Of a stretch of 42,114 bases of DNA, positions 8,914-17,774 are shown one piece after another. The notes under the pieces were generated by a model. That model was given only the letters and a program-made list of their open reading frames with translations. It made no database searches and had not been told where the DNA came from. The position numbers were made by a program, and so were the translations under genes. This DNA is from Defluviitaleaceae bacterium (GTDB taxonomy: Bacteria > Bacillota > Clostridia > Lachnospirales > WRAX01), in contig WRAC01000020.1 of assembly GCA_009780415.1 (NCBI GenBank), positions 1 through 42,114 of the forward strand, given 5' to 3'. How positions within the stretch are numbered: the stretch's first letter is position 1; every line of letters begins with the position of its first letter.

Positions 8914-10019
8914 CTACTCCGCCGCTTTGAAATTGTAGATGGGCTTAATTTTTTCTATGACTTCGACCGTTTCGGTGATGTTTGCCAAAATCTCCGCCAT
9001 GGGTTTATAGGCGAACGCGGCTTCATCCAGCGTGCTTTCGTTCACCGTTGTTGAAAAAATCCCTTGCATGGATTTTTTATAGTCGGACAGGGTTATGCTT
9101 TTTTTGCCTCGGTGCGGCTCATTATCCTGCCCGCGCCGTGGGGGGCCGAAAAATTCCAGTCCGGGTTTCCAAGGCCTTTGCAAATGAGGCTGCCGTCACG
9201 CATGTTTATCGGGATAAGGAGCTTCTCGCCTTTCTTTGCGGAAACCGCGCCTTTGCGCAGGATTTTACTGTCCGTATCAATATAGTTGTGGATGGTGGTG
9301 AAGTTGTCCGACGGCTTGAACTTCATCTTTTTAATGATGGCGCCGGTTATGGCCTTGCGGTTCAGGGAAGCGTATTCCTGAGCGACGGACATGTCGTGCA
9401 GGTAATCGTTAAGGAGCCGGCCCTCCGCGTATGCAAGGGCATGGGCGATTTTCACGCCGTTCTTCTTCAGCGCGCTGTACGCGGCGTTTTGGTAAAAATC
9501 CGCTATTTGCTTGCCGAGGTGGCGGCTGCCGGTGTGGACGGTCAGGTAGAGCCTGCTTTCCCCGTCCTTAGCCAATTCGATAAAATGGTTGCCGCCGCCG
9601 AGGGTTCCTATGCTGCGCATTGCGCGTTCGTAATTAACGTGGCGGACGCAGCGCAGGGATTCCAGATTGGCTTCGTCCGCGTATTTATGCGCGTTTTTTC
9701 TTATGTCAAAGCCCGCCGGAATATTTTCCCGCACGGCTTTGTCAAGCTCCGGCAGATTTACCCGTGTATCTTGCAGCTCAACCGTCTCCATGCCGCAGCC
9801 GATGTCAACGCCAACCATATTGGGAACGGCCTTGTCCGTTACGGTCATCGACGTGCCGATTACGCATCCCATACCGGCGTGGGCGTCGGGCATGATGCGG
9901 ATTTTGCTGCCAACGGTAAACTCCTGATCCAGCAGGGCTTGGATTTGGCCCAAGGATGCGCTGTCCAGCGTATCCGTAAAGATTTTGGCTTCGTTGTATA
10001 TGCCTTTCAGTATTTGCAT
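8914..10019 (-). CDS. rtcB: RtcB-family RNA ligase, interrupted by a one-base frameshift
   Basis: RtcB joins RNA 2',3'-cyclic phosphate (or 3'-phosphate) ends to 5'-hydroxyl ends using GTP and Mn2+. The first 308 residues (10019-9093) contain the metal and guanylate-binding motifs PDAHAGMG, VGVDIGCGM, GGGNHFIEL, VHTGSRHLGKQ and SAPHGAGR. The frame then stops right after RTEAKKA. The rest of the family sequence (SITLSDYKKSMQGIFSTTV through KPIYNFKA) continues in the -1 frame down to 8914. The break lies in a run of seven A (minus strand); one extra A, or a -1 slip on A-AAA-AAA, restores EAKKSITL exactly. It may be a sequencing error, a mutation or programmed frameshifting. The start has GGAAAGGTG just upstream. 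Confidence 0.85.
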
Positions 10020-10159
10020 ATTAATTCACCTTTCCGTCATTTCATACGGTACGCCAACAAACCCGTTTACCATTTTTCCGTATATAGTATACATCATTTT
10101 GAGGAAAAGAAAAAGAAACTTTTTGTCATATAGTTTTTGTTTCCATTTTTGTTTGGACA

Positions 10160-10168
10160 TGTTATAAT
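10160..10168 (+). promoter_or_regulatory. Extended -10 promoter of the Hsp70 cluster
   Basis: TG-T-TATAAT: a perfect -10 hexamer at 10163-10168 with a TGn extension at 10160-10162, 27 bases before the TTG start at 10195. The -35 region is poor (a TTGTTT at 10137 would give a 20-base spacer). No CIRCE-type inverted repeat (TTAGCACTC/GAGTGCTAA) is seen, so classical HrcA control is not supported. Confidence 0.55.
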
Positions 10169-10194
10169 AGACGATTAGAAAGGGGGCAATTCGG

Positions 10195-11643
10195 TTGCCT
10201 GATTTTATTAACGCGTTTCTGCGGGATTTTGGGATAGCCGGCGAATATGAACGCATACTGGTTTTCGGGCTTATTGTCGCGTGGCTTGTTGTTTTGATTT
10301 TCCGGCTGTTTTTGGCTGTGGGATATAAGGGGCAGCTCCAGCTTGTCAGGGCCTCGGTTAAGAAGGGGATACCCGATATGGACACGGCGCGCAAGCTGAA
10401 ACCGCCTTTGTTGAAGCGCGCCGCTTTGGATTACGCGGAGCTTGGCGAGCGCGGCATTGTACGCATTGATTCCCGCGACCTTGTACGCAAAAGCGCGGGG
10501 AAACTGCGGTTGCTGTGGTGGAGCTGGGAGAGCGCCGGGAGGTTTCTGGATGCTGTTGAGCCGGCGCTGTTTATCGCCGGGGCGCTGTTTACCGTCGTTG
10601 CCGAGGGGCGCGACGTTTTCGCGGCGTTGACGTTGATTTTGTTTGGCGTGGGCAAGCTGTTTTCAACATTTTTTGATTATAAGCAAACGCGGCAGGAGCT
10701 GATTGACGAAACCGCGTTTTTACTGGATAAAGAGCTTGGAAAAATGTACGTGACCGACGCGGCGGGCGCGATTAATAATTTGCGCGGCGAGCTGAAGGGT
10801 TTGATGACTTATCAGGCTAAGTATCTGGGCGATACCATCCACGAGCTGAAGGATAAGCTTACTGCCGTATCCGAGAAAACACTCGGGGACACGGCGGCGG
10901 CCGTTGAGAAAACGCTGAAGAGCGTCGCCGCCGGAGCGGATACGGTTTTAAAGCCGCTGGAGGAATGGCGGCTTGCCATTACGGATTCCAAGAAGGCTCA
11001 CGAGGAGCTTAACCTTTCGCTGGTAAAAATGAGCACCGCCACCGACGGGTTTAAGGAACGTATTGCCGAGCTGGACCGTCTTATAGACGGATACAAGGCC
11101 GAGTTTCTGGCTAACAACAAAAACGTTGAGAACGCGCTGGTACGGCTTAACGCCCTTACCGAAAGCGTTACGGACATATGCAGGCAGTCCGGCTCGCAAA
11201 CCGAGGCGGTTCAGGGGATGCTTGAATTTGTCCGCAGCAATCAGGGCGTGCTGAAAGAGAGCATGAACCAGTATGAAATCGCGCTGAAGGACATTTCGGC
11301 GCAGGCCGGCGCGGGGCTTGGCAAAATCATTGAGTACCACGCGCAGACCTCTTACAAGGCGCTTGCCGAAAACGCCGCCAAGAGCATACGCGAGGCCGGC
11401 GCTGTTAACGCCGACCTGATGGGCAAGATGCAGAACCTGTTTGACCGAATACTTGAACAAAGCAAAAACGAGACGGCGCTTATTATGAATTTAAAAGAGC
11501 AGATGGAGCTGGAGCTGTCGGATTTAAGGGCTAAAATTGTCGCCAAGGATCACGCGGCGCCGTCCGAACCCTTTGCGTTCCGCGAGGAGCGCGTGATGAT
11601 GCCGGATGAACCCCTTGACTTGACTGCCGGGGATTTAGGTTAA
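10195..11643 (+). CDS. Membrane protein with long cytoplasmic coiled coil
   Basis: First gene of the cluster, 482 residues. It starts with TTG, preceded by AAAGGGGG at 7 to 14 bases. Hydrophobic segments lie at about residues 20-42, 116-136 and 140-160; the last two form a hairpin. From about 163 to 460 the protein is almost entirely helical with many heptad-like Leu/Ala patterns (for example HELKDKLTAVSEKTLG), so a long coiled-coil tail is likely. The tail ends in a flexible acidic stretch. The three-segment-plus-tail plan resembles MotA/TolQ/ZorA-type proteins, but I see no diagnostic motif of these. The next gene begins at the base after the stop, so translation is probably coupled. Inference: it may tether the chaperone machinery to the membrane. 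Function unknown. Confidence 0.8.
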   Translation: MPDFINAFLRDFGIAGEYERILVFGLIVAWLVVLIFRLFLAVGYKGQLQLVRASVKKGIPDMDTARKLKPPLLKRAALDYAELGERGIVRIDSRDLVRKSAGKLRLLWWSWESAGRFLDAVEPALFIAGALFTVVAEGRDVFAALTLILFGVGKLFSTFFDYKQTRQELIDETAFLLDKELGKMYVTDAAGAINNLRGELKGLMTYQAKYLGDTIHELKDKLTAVSEKTLGDTAAAVEKTLKSVAAGADTVLKPLEEWRLAITDSKKAHEELNLSLVKMSTATDGFKERIAELDRLIDGYKAEFLANNKNVENALVRLNALTESVTDICRQSGSQTEAVQGMLEFVRSNQGVLKESMNQYEIALKDISAQAGAGLGKIIEYHAQTSYKALAENAAKSIREAGAVNADLMGKMQNLFDRILEQSKNETALIMNLKEQMELELSDLRAKIVAKDHAAPSEPFAFREERVMMPDEPLDLTAGDLG

Positions 11644-12846
11644 ATGGACTTGACAAGAGAATTGTTGGAACAATATGAATATTCGCTGCCTGTAATAAAG
11701 GCGGATAAGAGCGAGATACGCCTTGAAACGTCGCGGGACGCGCGGGGCAGTATTGAGCTGCGCAACTCCGGCGGCGGCGCGCTTGAGGGGAGCGTTGCGT
11801 CGAACCTGCCCGCCCTTGCCTTTGCTCCCAAGCAGTTTGCGGGCAACAAGGCGCGGATTGAGTTCAAGTTTAACCTTGGCGCGTATGAAGCCGGGGATGT
11901 TATTGACGGGCGCGTTTTTATCGTTTCAAACGGCGGCGAGCTTATTCTGCCCGTACATATAACGATTACGTCGCGTACGCTTACTACGGATGACGGCACG
12001 GCGCTGTCCACGCTTGAGGATTTTCTGGCCTATACCCAGGCGAACGCGCCGGAAGCCGCGCGTACCTTCGCGCGCAAGGATTTCGGCGAGTGGCTTCTGA
12101 CCATGCCCGGAAACGTGAACCTGGAGCTGTATGAGCATTTTAAGTTTGATTCCAATAAAGAACGCGCGGTTGACAACTTCCTTATCTGCCATGGGCTGAA
12201 GCGGAAATCGGAGCTTGCGCTTGAAAGCTCAAGTACGGATATTCAGGTTATACCGGGGCAGAAGGACGGGATAAGCGGTGTGATCGGCGTGCGGCGCTGT
12301 GTTGACGGTTTTGTGGAGGCTGCGGTGAGTACGGCTGGCGCGGCCCCTTGGCTGCGGTTGATTACGAACAGGCTGACGGCGTCTTCGTTTGATAAAAACG
12401 GGGTTTCATGCATTGATTATGTTATAAATCCCCTGATTCTGGACAGCCGCCGCGTTATGGCGGATGTCGCGGTGAAAACGGCGGGCGGGCAGCTCGTCCA
12501 CAGGCTGTTTGTGCGGACGCTGCCGGTTATGAGCGTAAGCCTTAATAAAAACGCTTACGTGATGTCCGATACGGGCAAGGTGATGCTTGAAAACAACACC
12601 GGCGGCGACCTTGTGGTTGAGATTATGCCCAAGCACGATTTTATGAAGTTTGAGGGCAAACGGTACCTGATCGGCGCGCGGGCGGATATACCTTTCGAGA
12701 TTAAGCTGACACCGCAAAAATTGGCGCTGCTTGCCGACCGCGATGTTTTTTACGCGCGGACGGAAATTATGGTTAAAACGGTTTACGGCAGTACGGTATT
12801 TACAAGGGCGCTTGAACTGGGCGTTTCCACGCATAAAGGATTTTAA
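11644..12846 (+). CDS. Beta-sandwich-like protein of unknown function
   Basis: A 400-residue protein starting directly after the stop of the membrane protein gene. It has no signal peptide or membrane segment. The N-terminal 110 residues look like an Ig/ASH-type beta sandwich (IELRNSGGGALEGSVASN and INGRVFIVSNGGELILPVHI-type strands). A helical patch follows at 115-195 (EDFLAYTQANAPEAARTF), and the last 190 residues are again alternating beta strands. With the next gene it resembles, from memory and tentatively, the two halves of DUF5717-type proteins that occur beside Hsp70 genes in Lachnospiraceae. If that is right, the protein is split here. The cytoplasmic location is inferred from the lack of an export signal. 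Confidence 0.75.
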   Translation: MDLTRELLEQYEYSLPVIKADKSEIRLETSRDARGSIELRNSGGGALEGSVASNLPALAFAPKQFAGNKARIEFKFNLGAYEAGDVIDGRVFIVSNGGELILPVHITITSRTLTTDDGTALSTLEDFLAYTQANAPEAARTFARKDFGEWLLTMPGNVNLELYEHFKFDSNKERAVDNFLICHGLKRKSELALESSSTDIQVIPGQKDGISGVIGVRRCVDGFVEAAVSTAGAAPWLRLITNRLTASSFDKNGVSCIDYVINPLILDSRRVMADVAVKTAGGQLVHRLFVRTLPVMSVSLNKNAYVMSDTGKVMLENNTGGDLVVEIMPKHDFMKFEGKRYLIGARADIPFEIKLTPQKLALLADRDVFYARTEIMVKTVYGSTVFTRALELGVSTHKGF

Positions 12847-12851
12847 TTTAA

Positions 12852-15569
12852 ATGGCGGGTAAATCGATTCTGAACAAAATAGCGAGGCTGGAGAATATGC
12901 ACCGCGGCAACAACGCGCCCCGCGCGGCTTGGGCGCTTATTTTGCGATATTACCAGCACTACAGGCTCACGGGCGACAGACAGAGCCTTGAGCGCGCCGC
13001 GCATCTGTGCCAGACGTATTTTGCTATAAATTACCATTTCATCTGGGCTTATTTTTTGAATATATATATGGAGCTGGAGCAGGGGCACACGCCTAAGGCT
13101 CAAATAATGCTGGAGAAGCTGAAGCCTTTCCGCGGAGACATGAAGATGCGGCCCATGGCGTACGCGGCGTATTTGTTCCTGTACGCCGCAACGGACTTAA
13201 AAAGGGGGAAGGCGAGGGGAGCGAGGAAATCCGTCTCGCTTCTGACGTCGCTTGCTTCCAATTTACATGATCCGCGTATTTACGCGCTTTTGGGCGGGTA
13301 TCATATCCTGTCGCATGAGCGTGAGCCGGCGTTGAAATATTTGCTTGCCGCATTGAACGGCGGCGGGATGTTTTTGTATATCTTTGCCCATGACTTTTTC
13401 ATGAAGGAGCGGTTTGAGGGCGAGGAATCCTCCGCGCTGCTGGCGGCGTACGCCCGGTTTGCGCTGGCGCACGGTATGAATAATGATTTGAGCGTTGCGG
13501 CCGGGCGCAACAGGCAAGCCGTTCTGATGTTCGCGCAAAAAGACCGGGCGCTGGGGTACGCGGTTTATGACGCGCTGGAGCCGGACTGGCTGCTGGAAGG
13601 TCTTGTAAACCGGCAGATAAACGACAGGGAAAACAGTAAAATCGCTTTGAAGTACTATATAGCGGCGGAACAGCGGCAGATATCCGTTCCGGGGCTGGCG
13701 GAGGCGCTGGTTACGGCGGCGAGGGTTAACGAGCATTTTGACATCAGCCGGTATACGCTGGAGCGGTACTTTAAGGAATCCGACGGCGAAGACCTTAAAA
13801 CCGGGATGTTTGCTTATTATATCATTGAGGGGTTCGGGGGCATTGTTCCGGGGCCCGGGGCCGTGCGGTTCCTGCTTAGGATGCTGGAGGTGGGGGCAAG
13901 CTCGCCTTATATGCCGGCGTTATGCATGTTATTGCTGCGCGGGCTGGATGACAAGGACGGGCGGTACGCGGCGTATACGGGCAAGGCTTCGCAGATTGTG
14001 AAGGAAGCCGTGTTCCTGCATGACGTAAAGGTTGAAAACCCTGCCGCGCGGTATATTTGGGTGTTTGAGGATGAGAAGGCTTTTTCGAAGATTTACGAGC
14101 TGAACAGCGGCAGGACGGTTGTGTCCGCCGTCAAACCGGATTTTACGTATATTTTGTTTGACGATTCGATGAAGAATATTATCGGCGGGAATGTATCAGT
14201 TCAGTGCAAAGTGGGGGGGATGCCGGATTCCGGCTTCCTGAGCAAGCTTTATGAGAGCGGGTTTGCGCCGCCGGAGCTGCTTATCGCGCTGTCGAAGCAT
14301 TATATTGAAAAAAACGGGGTGGATGCCGGGGGATTGGAGCTTTTGCATAAAACCGCCGGGCATAAGGATATATCGGCGCGGTTCAAGGCGCGGGTGCGCG
14401 CGGCGCTGGGCAGTTACCACGCGTCCGGGGGGAATTATGCCGAGGCCGTGAAATATTATGAAGCCACGCCGCCGGGGTTTTTGGACGCCGCCGGGGTGGA
14501 GAGGATGCTGCTGGCGTATGTAAACGGCGGAATGCTGAAGCACGCGGCGGATATCCTTGCCAAGCGCCCGGTGATATCGGATAAGGCTTTGTTTTACTGC
14601 GTTCGGAAGCTTACGGCAGATAAGAAGCTGCATAAAGACGTAGCTGCCGCGGCGTATGAGCTGGTGCAGAAAAGCTGGTACGATAAAAGCCTTGTTACAA
14701 TATCGCTGGAGCATGCTCATGCCAGCCAGCGCGAGTGGCAGGAATTTTCGCGCACGCTGATAAGCCTTAACGCGCCGAGTGAGATTTTGGATGAGAACAT
14801 AATAAATAACGCGATTTGGACGCGCCGCTTTGACCCGGGCGCGCAGAAGGTTTTTGCCGCGTTTTTCAGCCGCTCCCCGCAGAACCCGTATATTATGGCT
14901 TTTGCGCTGTACGCGGCGTTCGAGGCGATTATTAACCACGCCAAACCGGAGTATGAAACCATTGAGGTGCTTGAAAAACTGGCGCTGGGCCCTATGCCGG
15001 AGGACGCGGGCGGCGCGGCGGACATACGTTTTATACATTACGCGCTGTGCCACATTTATCTGGGGCATGGCATAACGACGTTTTCATCGGGGGAAATTTT
15101 ACGGCAGGCCATAGCTTTTTGTGAGACGGACGGCATTATTTTCCCTGTTTTTAAGGAGATTAAAGACAAAAGCCTGCTTACCCCGTATATTGAGAAAAAT
15201 CAGACCTTTATATACAGGGGCGGAAAGGGGAAGCGCGTAAAGCTGTTATATAAGCCGGCGAACGCGTCCGAGTTCGCGCAGAAGAGTATGCGTTATATCC
15301 GTTTCGGGCTGTATGCCGCCGGTATACCCGTGTTTTATGGGGAAAAACTGAATTATGCGGTATCCGAGGAAAGCGCCACGGGCAGTATTATGACAAAGGA
15401 AGCGGAAACTCAAAACAGTGTGATGCGTATAGTTGAAAATACCGGCGATATGTATTATGTTATAAATAACGCTATAATTTATGAAAGCATGTTTAAGTAT
15501 GAGGCGGTTGAGGAGATTATTAACGGGCATTTGAAAGAAGTGCCGAGGGTTAAGGCCTGGCTGATGTGA
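12852..15569 (+). CDS. Large helical-repeat (TPR-like) protein of unknown function
   Basis: A 905-residue protein beginning 5 bp after the previous stop; AAAGGA lies about 12 bases upstream of the ATG, a weak site. Most of the length is made of paired helices in the style of TPR or HEAT solenoids (ALGSYHASGGNYAEAVKYYE is the clearest unit, about residues 515-535). There are no membrane segments, and no catalytic motif is recognised. The C-terminal 150 residues change to a beta-rich domain (QTFIYRGGKGKRVKLLYK onward). It probably works with the preceding beta-sandwich protein as one unit, and by tentative recall the pair corresponds to a DUF5717-type protein. A scaffold role for the Hsp70 proteins encoded downstream is an inference from position and repeat content. 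Confidence 0.75.
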   Translation: MAGKSILNKIARLENMHRGNNAPRAAWALILRYYQHYRLTGDRQSLERAAHLCQTYFAINYHFIWAYFLNIYMELEQGHTPKAQIMLEKLKPFRGDMKMRPMAYAAYLFLYAATDLKRGKARGARKSVSLLTSLASNLHDPRIYALLGGYHILSHEREPALKYLLAALNGGGMFLYIFAHDFFMKERFEGEESSALLAAYARFALAHGMNNDLSVAAGRNRQAVLMFAQKDRALGYAVYDALEPDWLLEGLVNRQINDRENSKIALKYYIAAEQRQISVPGLAEALVTAARVNEHFDISRYTLERYFKESDGEDLKTGMFAYYIIEGFGGIVPGPGAVRFLLRMLEVGASSPYMPALCMLLLRGLDDKDGRYAAYTGKASQIVKEAVFLHDVKVENPAARYIWVFEDEKAFSKIYELNSGRTVVSAVKPDFTYILFDDSMKNIIGGNVSVQCKVGGMPDSGFLSKLYESGFAPPELLIALSKHYIEKNGVDAGGLELLHKTAGHKDISARFKARVRAALGSYHASGGNYAEAVKYYEATPPGFLDAAGVERMLLAYVNGGMLKHAADILAKRPVISDKALFYCVRKLTADKKLHKDVAAAAYELVQKSWYDKSLVTISLEHAHASQREWQEFSRTLISLNAPSEILDENIINNAIWTRRFDPGAQKVFAAFFSRSPQNPYIMAFALYAAFEAIINHAKPEYETIEVLEKLALGPMPEDAGGAADIRFIHYALCHIYLGHGITTFSSGEILRQAIAFCETDGIIFPVFKEIKDKSLLTPYIEKNQTFIYRGGKGKRVKLLYKPANASEFAQKSMRYIRFGLYAAGIPVFYGEKLNYAVSEESATGSIMTKEAETQNSVMRIVENTGDMYYVINNAIIYESMFKYEAVEEIINGHLKEVPRVKAWLM

Positions 15570-15595
15570 TATTATATTGAGAGGATGTTGCGTTG

Positions 15596-16060
15596 ATGGA
15601 GAGCGTAATCGGAAGCAGTACCGTTACGCAAATCGCGTTTATTGTGCGGGATGTGGCGGAAACAAAGAAAAAGTTCGCGGAGTTTTTAGGGGTTCCCGAA
15701 CCTCCCGCGGTCGGAAGCGGCGAGTATGAGGCGACCCGTACCGTGTACAAAGGTAATCCCGCGCCTGAGGCGGCGTGTAAGATGGCTTTTTTCAACATCG
15801 GCGCGGATGTTTCGATTGAGTTGATTGAGCCGAATGAGGTCCCCAGCGTTTGGCGCGATTTTCTGGAGGAGCGCGGAGAGGGCCTTCATCATATCGCGTT
15901 TAACGTTAAGGGTATGGATATGAAGATAAAGGCCTGTGAGGGATTTGGCATGGCGTTGTCGCAGCGCGGCAAATACGGCGACCGGAGCGGCGAGTACGCG
16001 TATCTTGACGCGACTAAGGATTTGAAATGTTTTATCGAGCTGCTTGAGAATTACTCGTAA
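15596..16060 (+). CDS. VOC-fold (glyoxalase/epimerase-type) protein
   Basis: A 154-residue single-module protein of the vicinal-oxygen-chelate superfamily, closest in feel to methylmalonyl-CoA epimerases. The two beta-alpha-beta repeats start at VTQIAFIVRDV and GLHHIAFNVKGM, and the protein ends in CFIELLE. Metal ligands in this family come from the first strand (usually His, here Gln), the LHHIAF His, and the final Glu. The ligand set is therefore possible but altered. The ATG at 15596 is preferred; a TTG 3 bases upstream is at a better distance from GAGAGG. It lies between a TPR-like gene and an Hsp70 gene in the same direction. Why an epimerase-like protein sits in this cluster is not clear. 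Confidence 0.8.
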   Translation: MESVIGSSTVTQIAFIVRDVAETKKKFAEFLGVPEPPAVGSGEYEATRTVYKGNPAPEAACKMAFFNIGADVSIELIEPNEVPSVWRDFLEERGEGLHHIAFNVKGMDMKIKACEGFGMALSQRGKYGDRSGEYAYLDATKDLKCFIELLENYS

Positions 16061-16076
16061 GAAAGGAGTAAAATAC

Positions 16077-17759
16077 ATGGGAACATTGGGTTTGGATTTA
16101 GAACGCGGGTTGTTTTTGGGCATAGACTTCGGGACGACCAACTCTGTAATCAGCATTTATAATTTCAAGGACGGCGAGGCGCAGACCATCCCGATAGACG
16201 GGTCTAATATTTTTCCGACCGCCGTGCAGTTTGAAGTTGACCCTGACGACGAGAAGAAGCTGAGCCGCGTCTTTGGCGTGCAGGCGAAGGAAGCCGCGGT
16301 TATTTATCCCGGCAGCACGGTGCTGAGCATTAAAAGGCTGCTTGGCAGCGAGGAAAAGGTTAATATTACGGTGGATGAGAAGGAGTTTTCTTTTACGCCG
16401 GAGCAGATCGCGGGCGAGATTTTGGGGTATCTTAAAACGAAGGCCGACGAGTACGCTCAGGAGGAGCTGGCTTTGCCCGGCGAGTTTTCGGGCTGTGTGA
16501 TTACGGTTCCCGCGAACTCGACGGACAAGCAGAAGAAGATGACCAAGCAGGCCGCGGTACTGGCGGGTTTTGACGAAGACAGCGTTTATCTGAGGCTGGA
16601 GCCCGCGGCGGCGGCAATCAGCTACGCGGTGAACGAGACAAGGGATAAAAATGTGCTGGTCTACGACTTCGGCGGCGGTACCTTTGACGCCTGTATGCTT
16701 AAAATCAAGGCCGACGAGGAAAACGCGGGCGAGCCTACCATTTCGATTTTATCAACTTACGGCGACAATGATTTGGGCGGCAACGATATTGACAAAATTA
16801 TTATGGGTATTATTTATGAGGAATTCCGGAAGCTTACGGACAATGAGATAGATTTGTTTGACGCGGAAGCCGACGACGGCATTTCAAGGCGTCAGAAGAA
16901 GGTTGCGCTGGTGCGCTTGCAGCAGATGGCGAATCAGGCCAAGGAACGGCTTTCGCAGGCAAAGACGACGAAGATCGTGCTGGCGCCGTTTATTCAGGAG
17001 CCGAGGATTATTAACATCAACATGGAAATATCGCGCGAGGATTTCATTAACCACAGGCGCGTGAACGTTTTGGGCGACGACCCCGCGGTGTTTGAGAAGT
17101 TTAACGGCAAGAACCTGTATGAGATTATTGATATTACGCTGAATTGCGTCGATAGATGCCTTGAGGCGGCGGGTTTGGCGGCGGGCGATGTGGATGAGAT
17201 TTTCCTTGTGGGCGGCAGCTCCTCCGTTACGATGGTGGGCGAGCGCATACGGGAGAAGTTCGGCAAGGAGCCGTTTAAATCGAAGATAAGCCCCGCGTTG
17301 TCGATATCCCAGGGCGCGGCGTATTATTGCAATATGATTATGATGCCCACGCTGAAAGGCCCGACGGTGCAGGAAAGGACGATACACCCGCTGGGTCTTG
17401 AGATTGCCGGGCGGCGCTTTTTGCAAATCGTTTCTCAGGGCGTTGACATACCGAGGGAGGGCCTTGTGGTTGAGGCTTCGGACTTGCTTACAACTAACTT
17501 TGACGGCGTGACGAGCATGGCAATCGTTGTGTATGAAAACACGAACCCGCCGGCGGCGGGGCGCGATGCGAGCGTGTCGCAGGATGGCATGAAACGCCTT
17601 TCCGGCACGCAGCTGCGCGGCATACCCGCCGGGCCGAGAGGTCAGGAAAAGGTGCGGGTTATCTTCACCGTGGGGCAGGATAATATGCTGAAGGTTACGG
17701 CGCAAAGCACCTCCACAACCGGGGCGGTTACGGAGCTGACGGTAGACGAATTATATTAG
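16077..17759 (+). CDS. Hsp70-family protein 1 (ATPase motifs intact, no lid)
   Basis: A 560-residue DnaK-like protein. ATG 16077 has GAAAGGAG upstream at 7 to 14 bases, so an earlier in-frame codon is rejected. The nucleotide-binding domain (about 13-395) has phosphate-1 GIDFGTTNSV, the conserved Lys in SIKRLLG, the proton-handling LEPAAAAISY, phosphate-2 VYDFGGGTFDACML and the adenosine motif FLVGGSSSVTMVG. A substrate-binding beta domain follows (PLGLEIAG to the end, including GIPAGPRGQEKVRV). The alpha-helical lid of about 100 residues found in DnaK is absent. This is therefore a specialised Hsp70, not the housekeeping DnaK. It is the first of four Hsp70-type genes here and is followed 15 bp later by the GrpE-like gene. 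Confidence 0.92.
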   Translation: MGTLGLDLERGLFLGIDFGTTNSVISIYNFKDGEAQTIPIDGSNIFPTAVQFEVDPDDEKKLSRVFGVQAKEAAVIYPGSTVLSIKRLLGSEEKVNITVDEKEFSFTPEQIAGEILGYLKTKADEYAQEELALPGEFSGCVITVPANSTDKQKKMTKQAAVLAGFDEDSVYLRLEPAAAAISYAVNETRDKNVLVYDFGGGTFDACMLKIKADEENAGEPTISILSTYGDNDLGGNDIDKIIMGIIYEEFRKLTDNEIDLFDAEADDGISRRQKKVALVRLQQMANQAKERLSQAKTTKIVLAPFIQEPRIININMEISREDFINHRRVNVLGDDPAVFEKFNGKNLYEIIDITLNCVDRCLEAAGLAAGDVDEIFLVGGSSSVTMVGERIREKFGKEPFKSKISPALSISQGAAYYCNMIMMPTLKGPTVQERTIHPLGLEIAGRRFLQIVSQGVDIPREGLVVEASDLLTTNFDGVTSMAIVVYENTNPPAAGRDASVSQDGMKRLSGTQLRGIPAGPRGQEKVRVIFTVGQDNMLKVTAQSTSTTGAVTELTVDELY

Positions 17760-17774
17760 TGCTGGGATAATAAA

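Noticed and set aside
9052-9082. AAAAAATCC/GGATTTTTT hairpin downstream of the rtcB slippery run as a frameshift stimulator
   Set aside because: It begins about 20 bases after the A-run, beyond the usual 5-9 base spacing, and is AU-rich, so it does not by itself support programmed frameshifting.
10020-10194. HrcA/CIRCE heat-shock control of the Hsp70 cluster
   Set aside because: No TTAGCACTC/GAGTGCTAA inverted repeat is present before the first gene or before any Hsp70 gene.
10195-11643. Reading the membrane coiled-coil protein as ZorA of a Zorya defence system
   Set aside because: No ZorB-, ZorC- or ZorD-like gene follows and no MotA/ExbB motif is visible; only the general topology is similar.
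14196-17705. Long open frames on the minus strand within the cluster
   Set aside because: They are Arg/His-rich antisense shadows of the GC-rich helical-repeat and Hsp70 genes and contain no recognisable domain.
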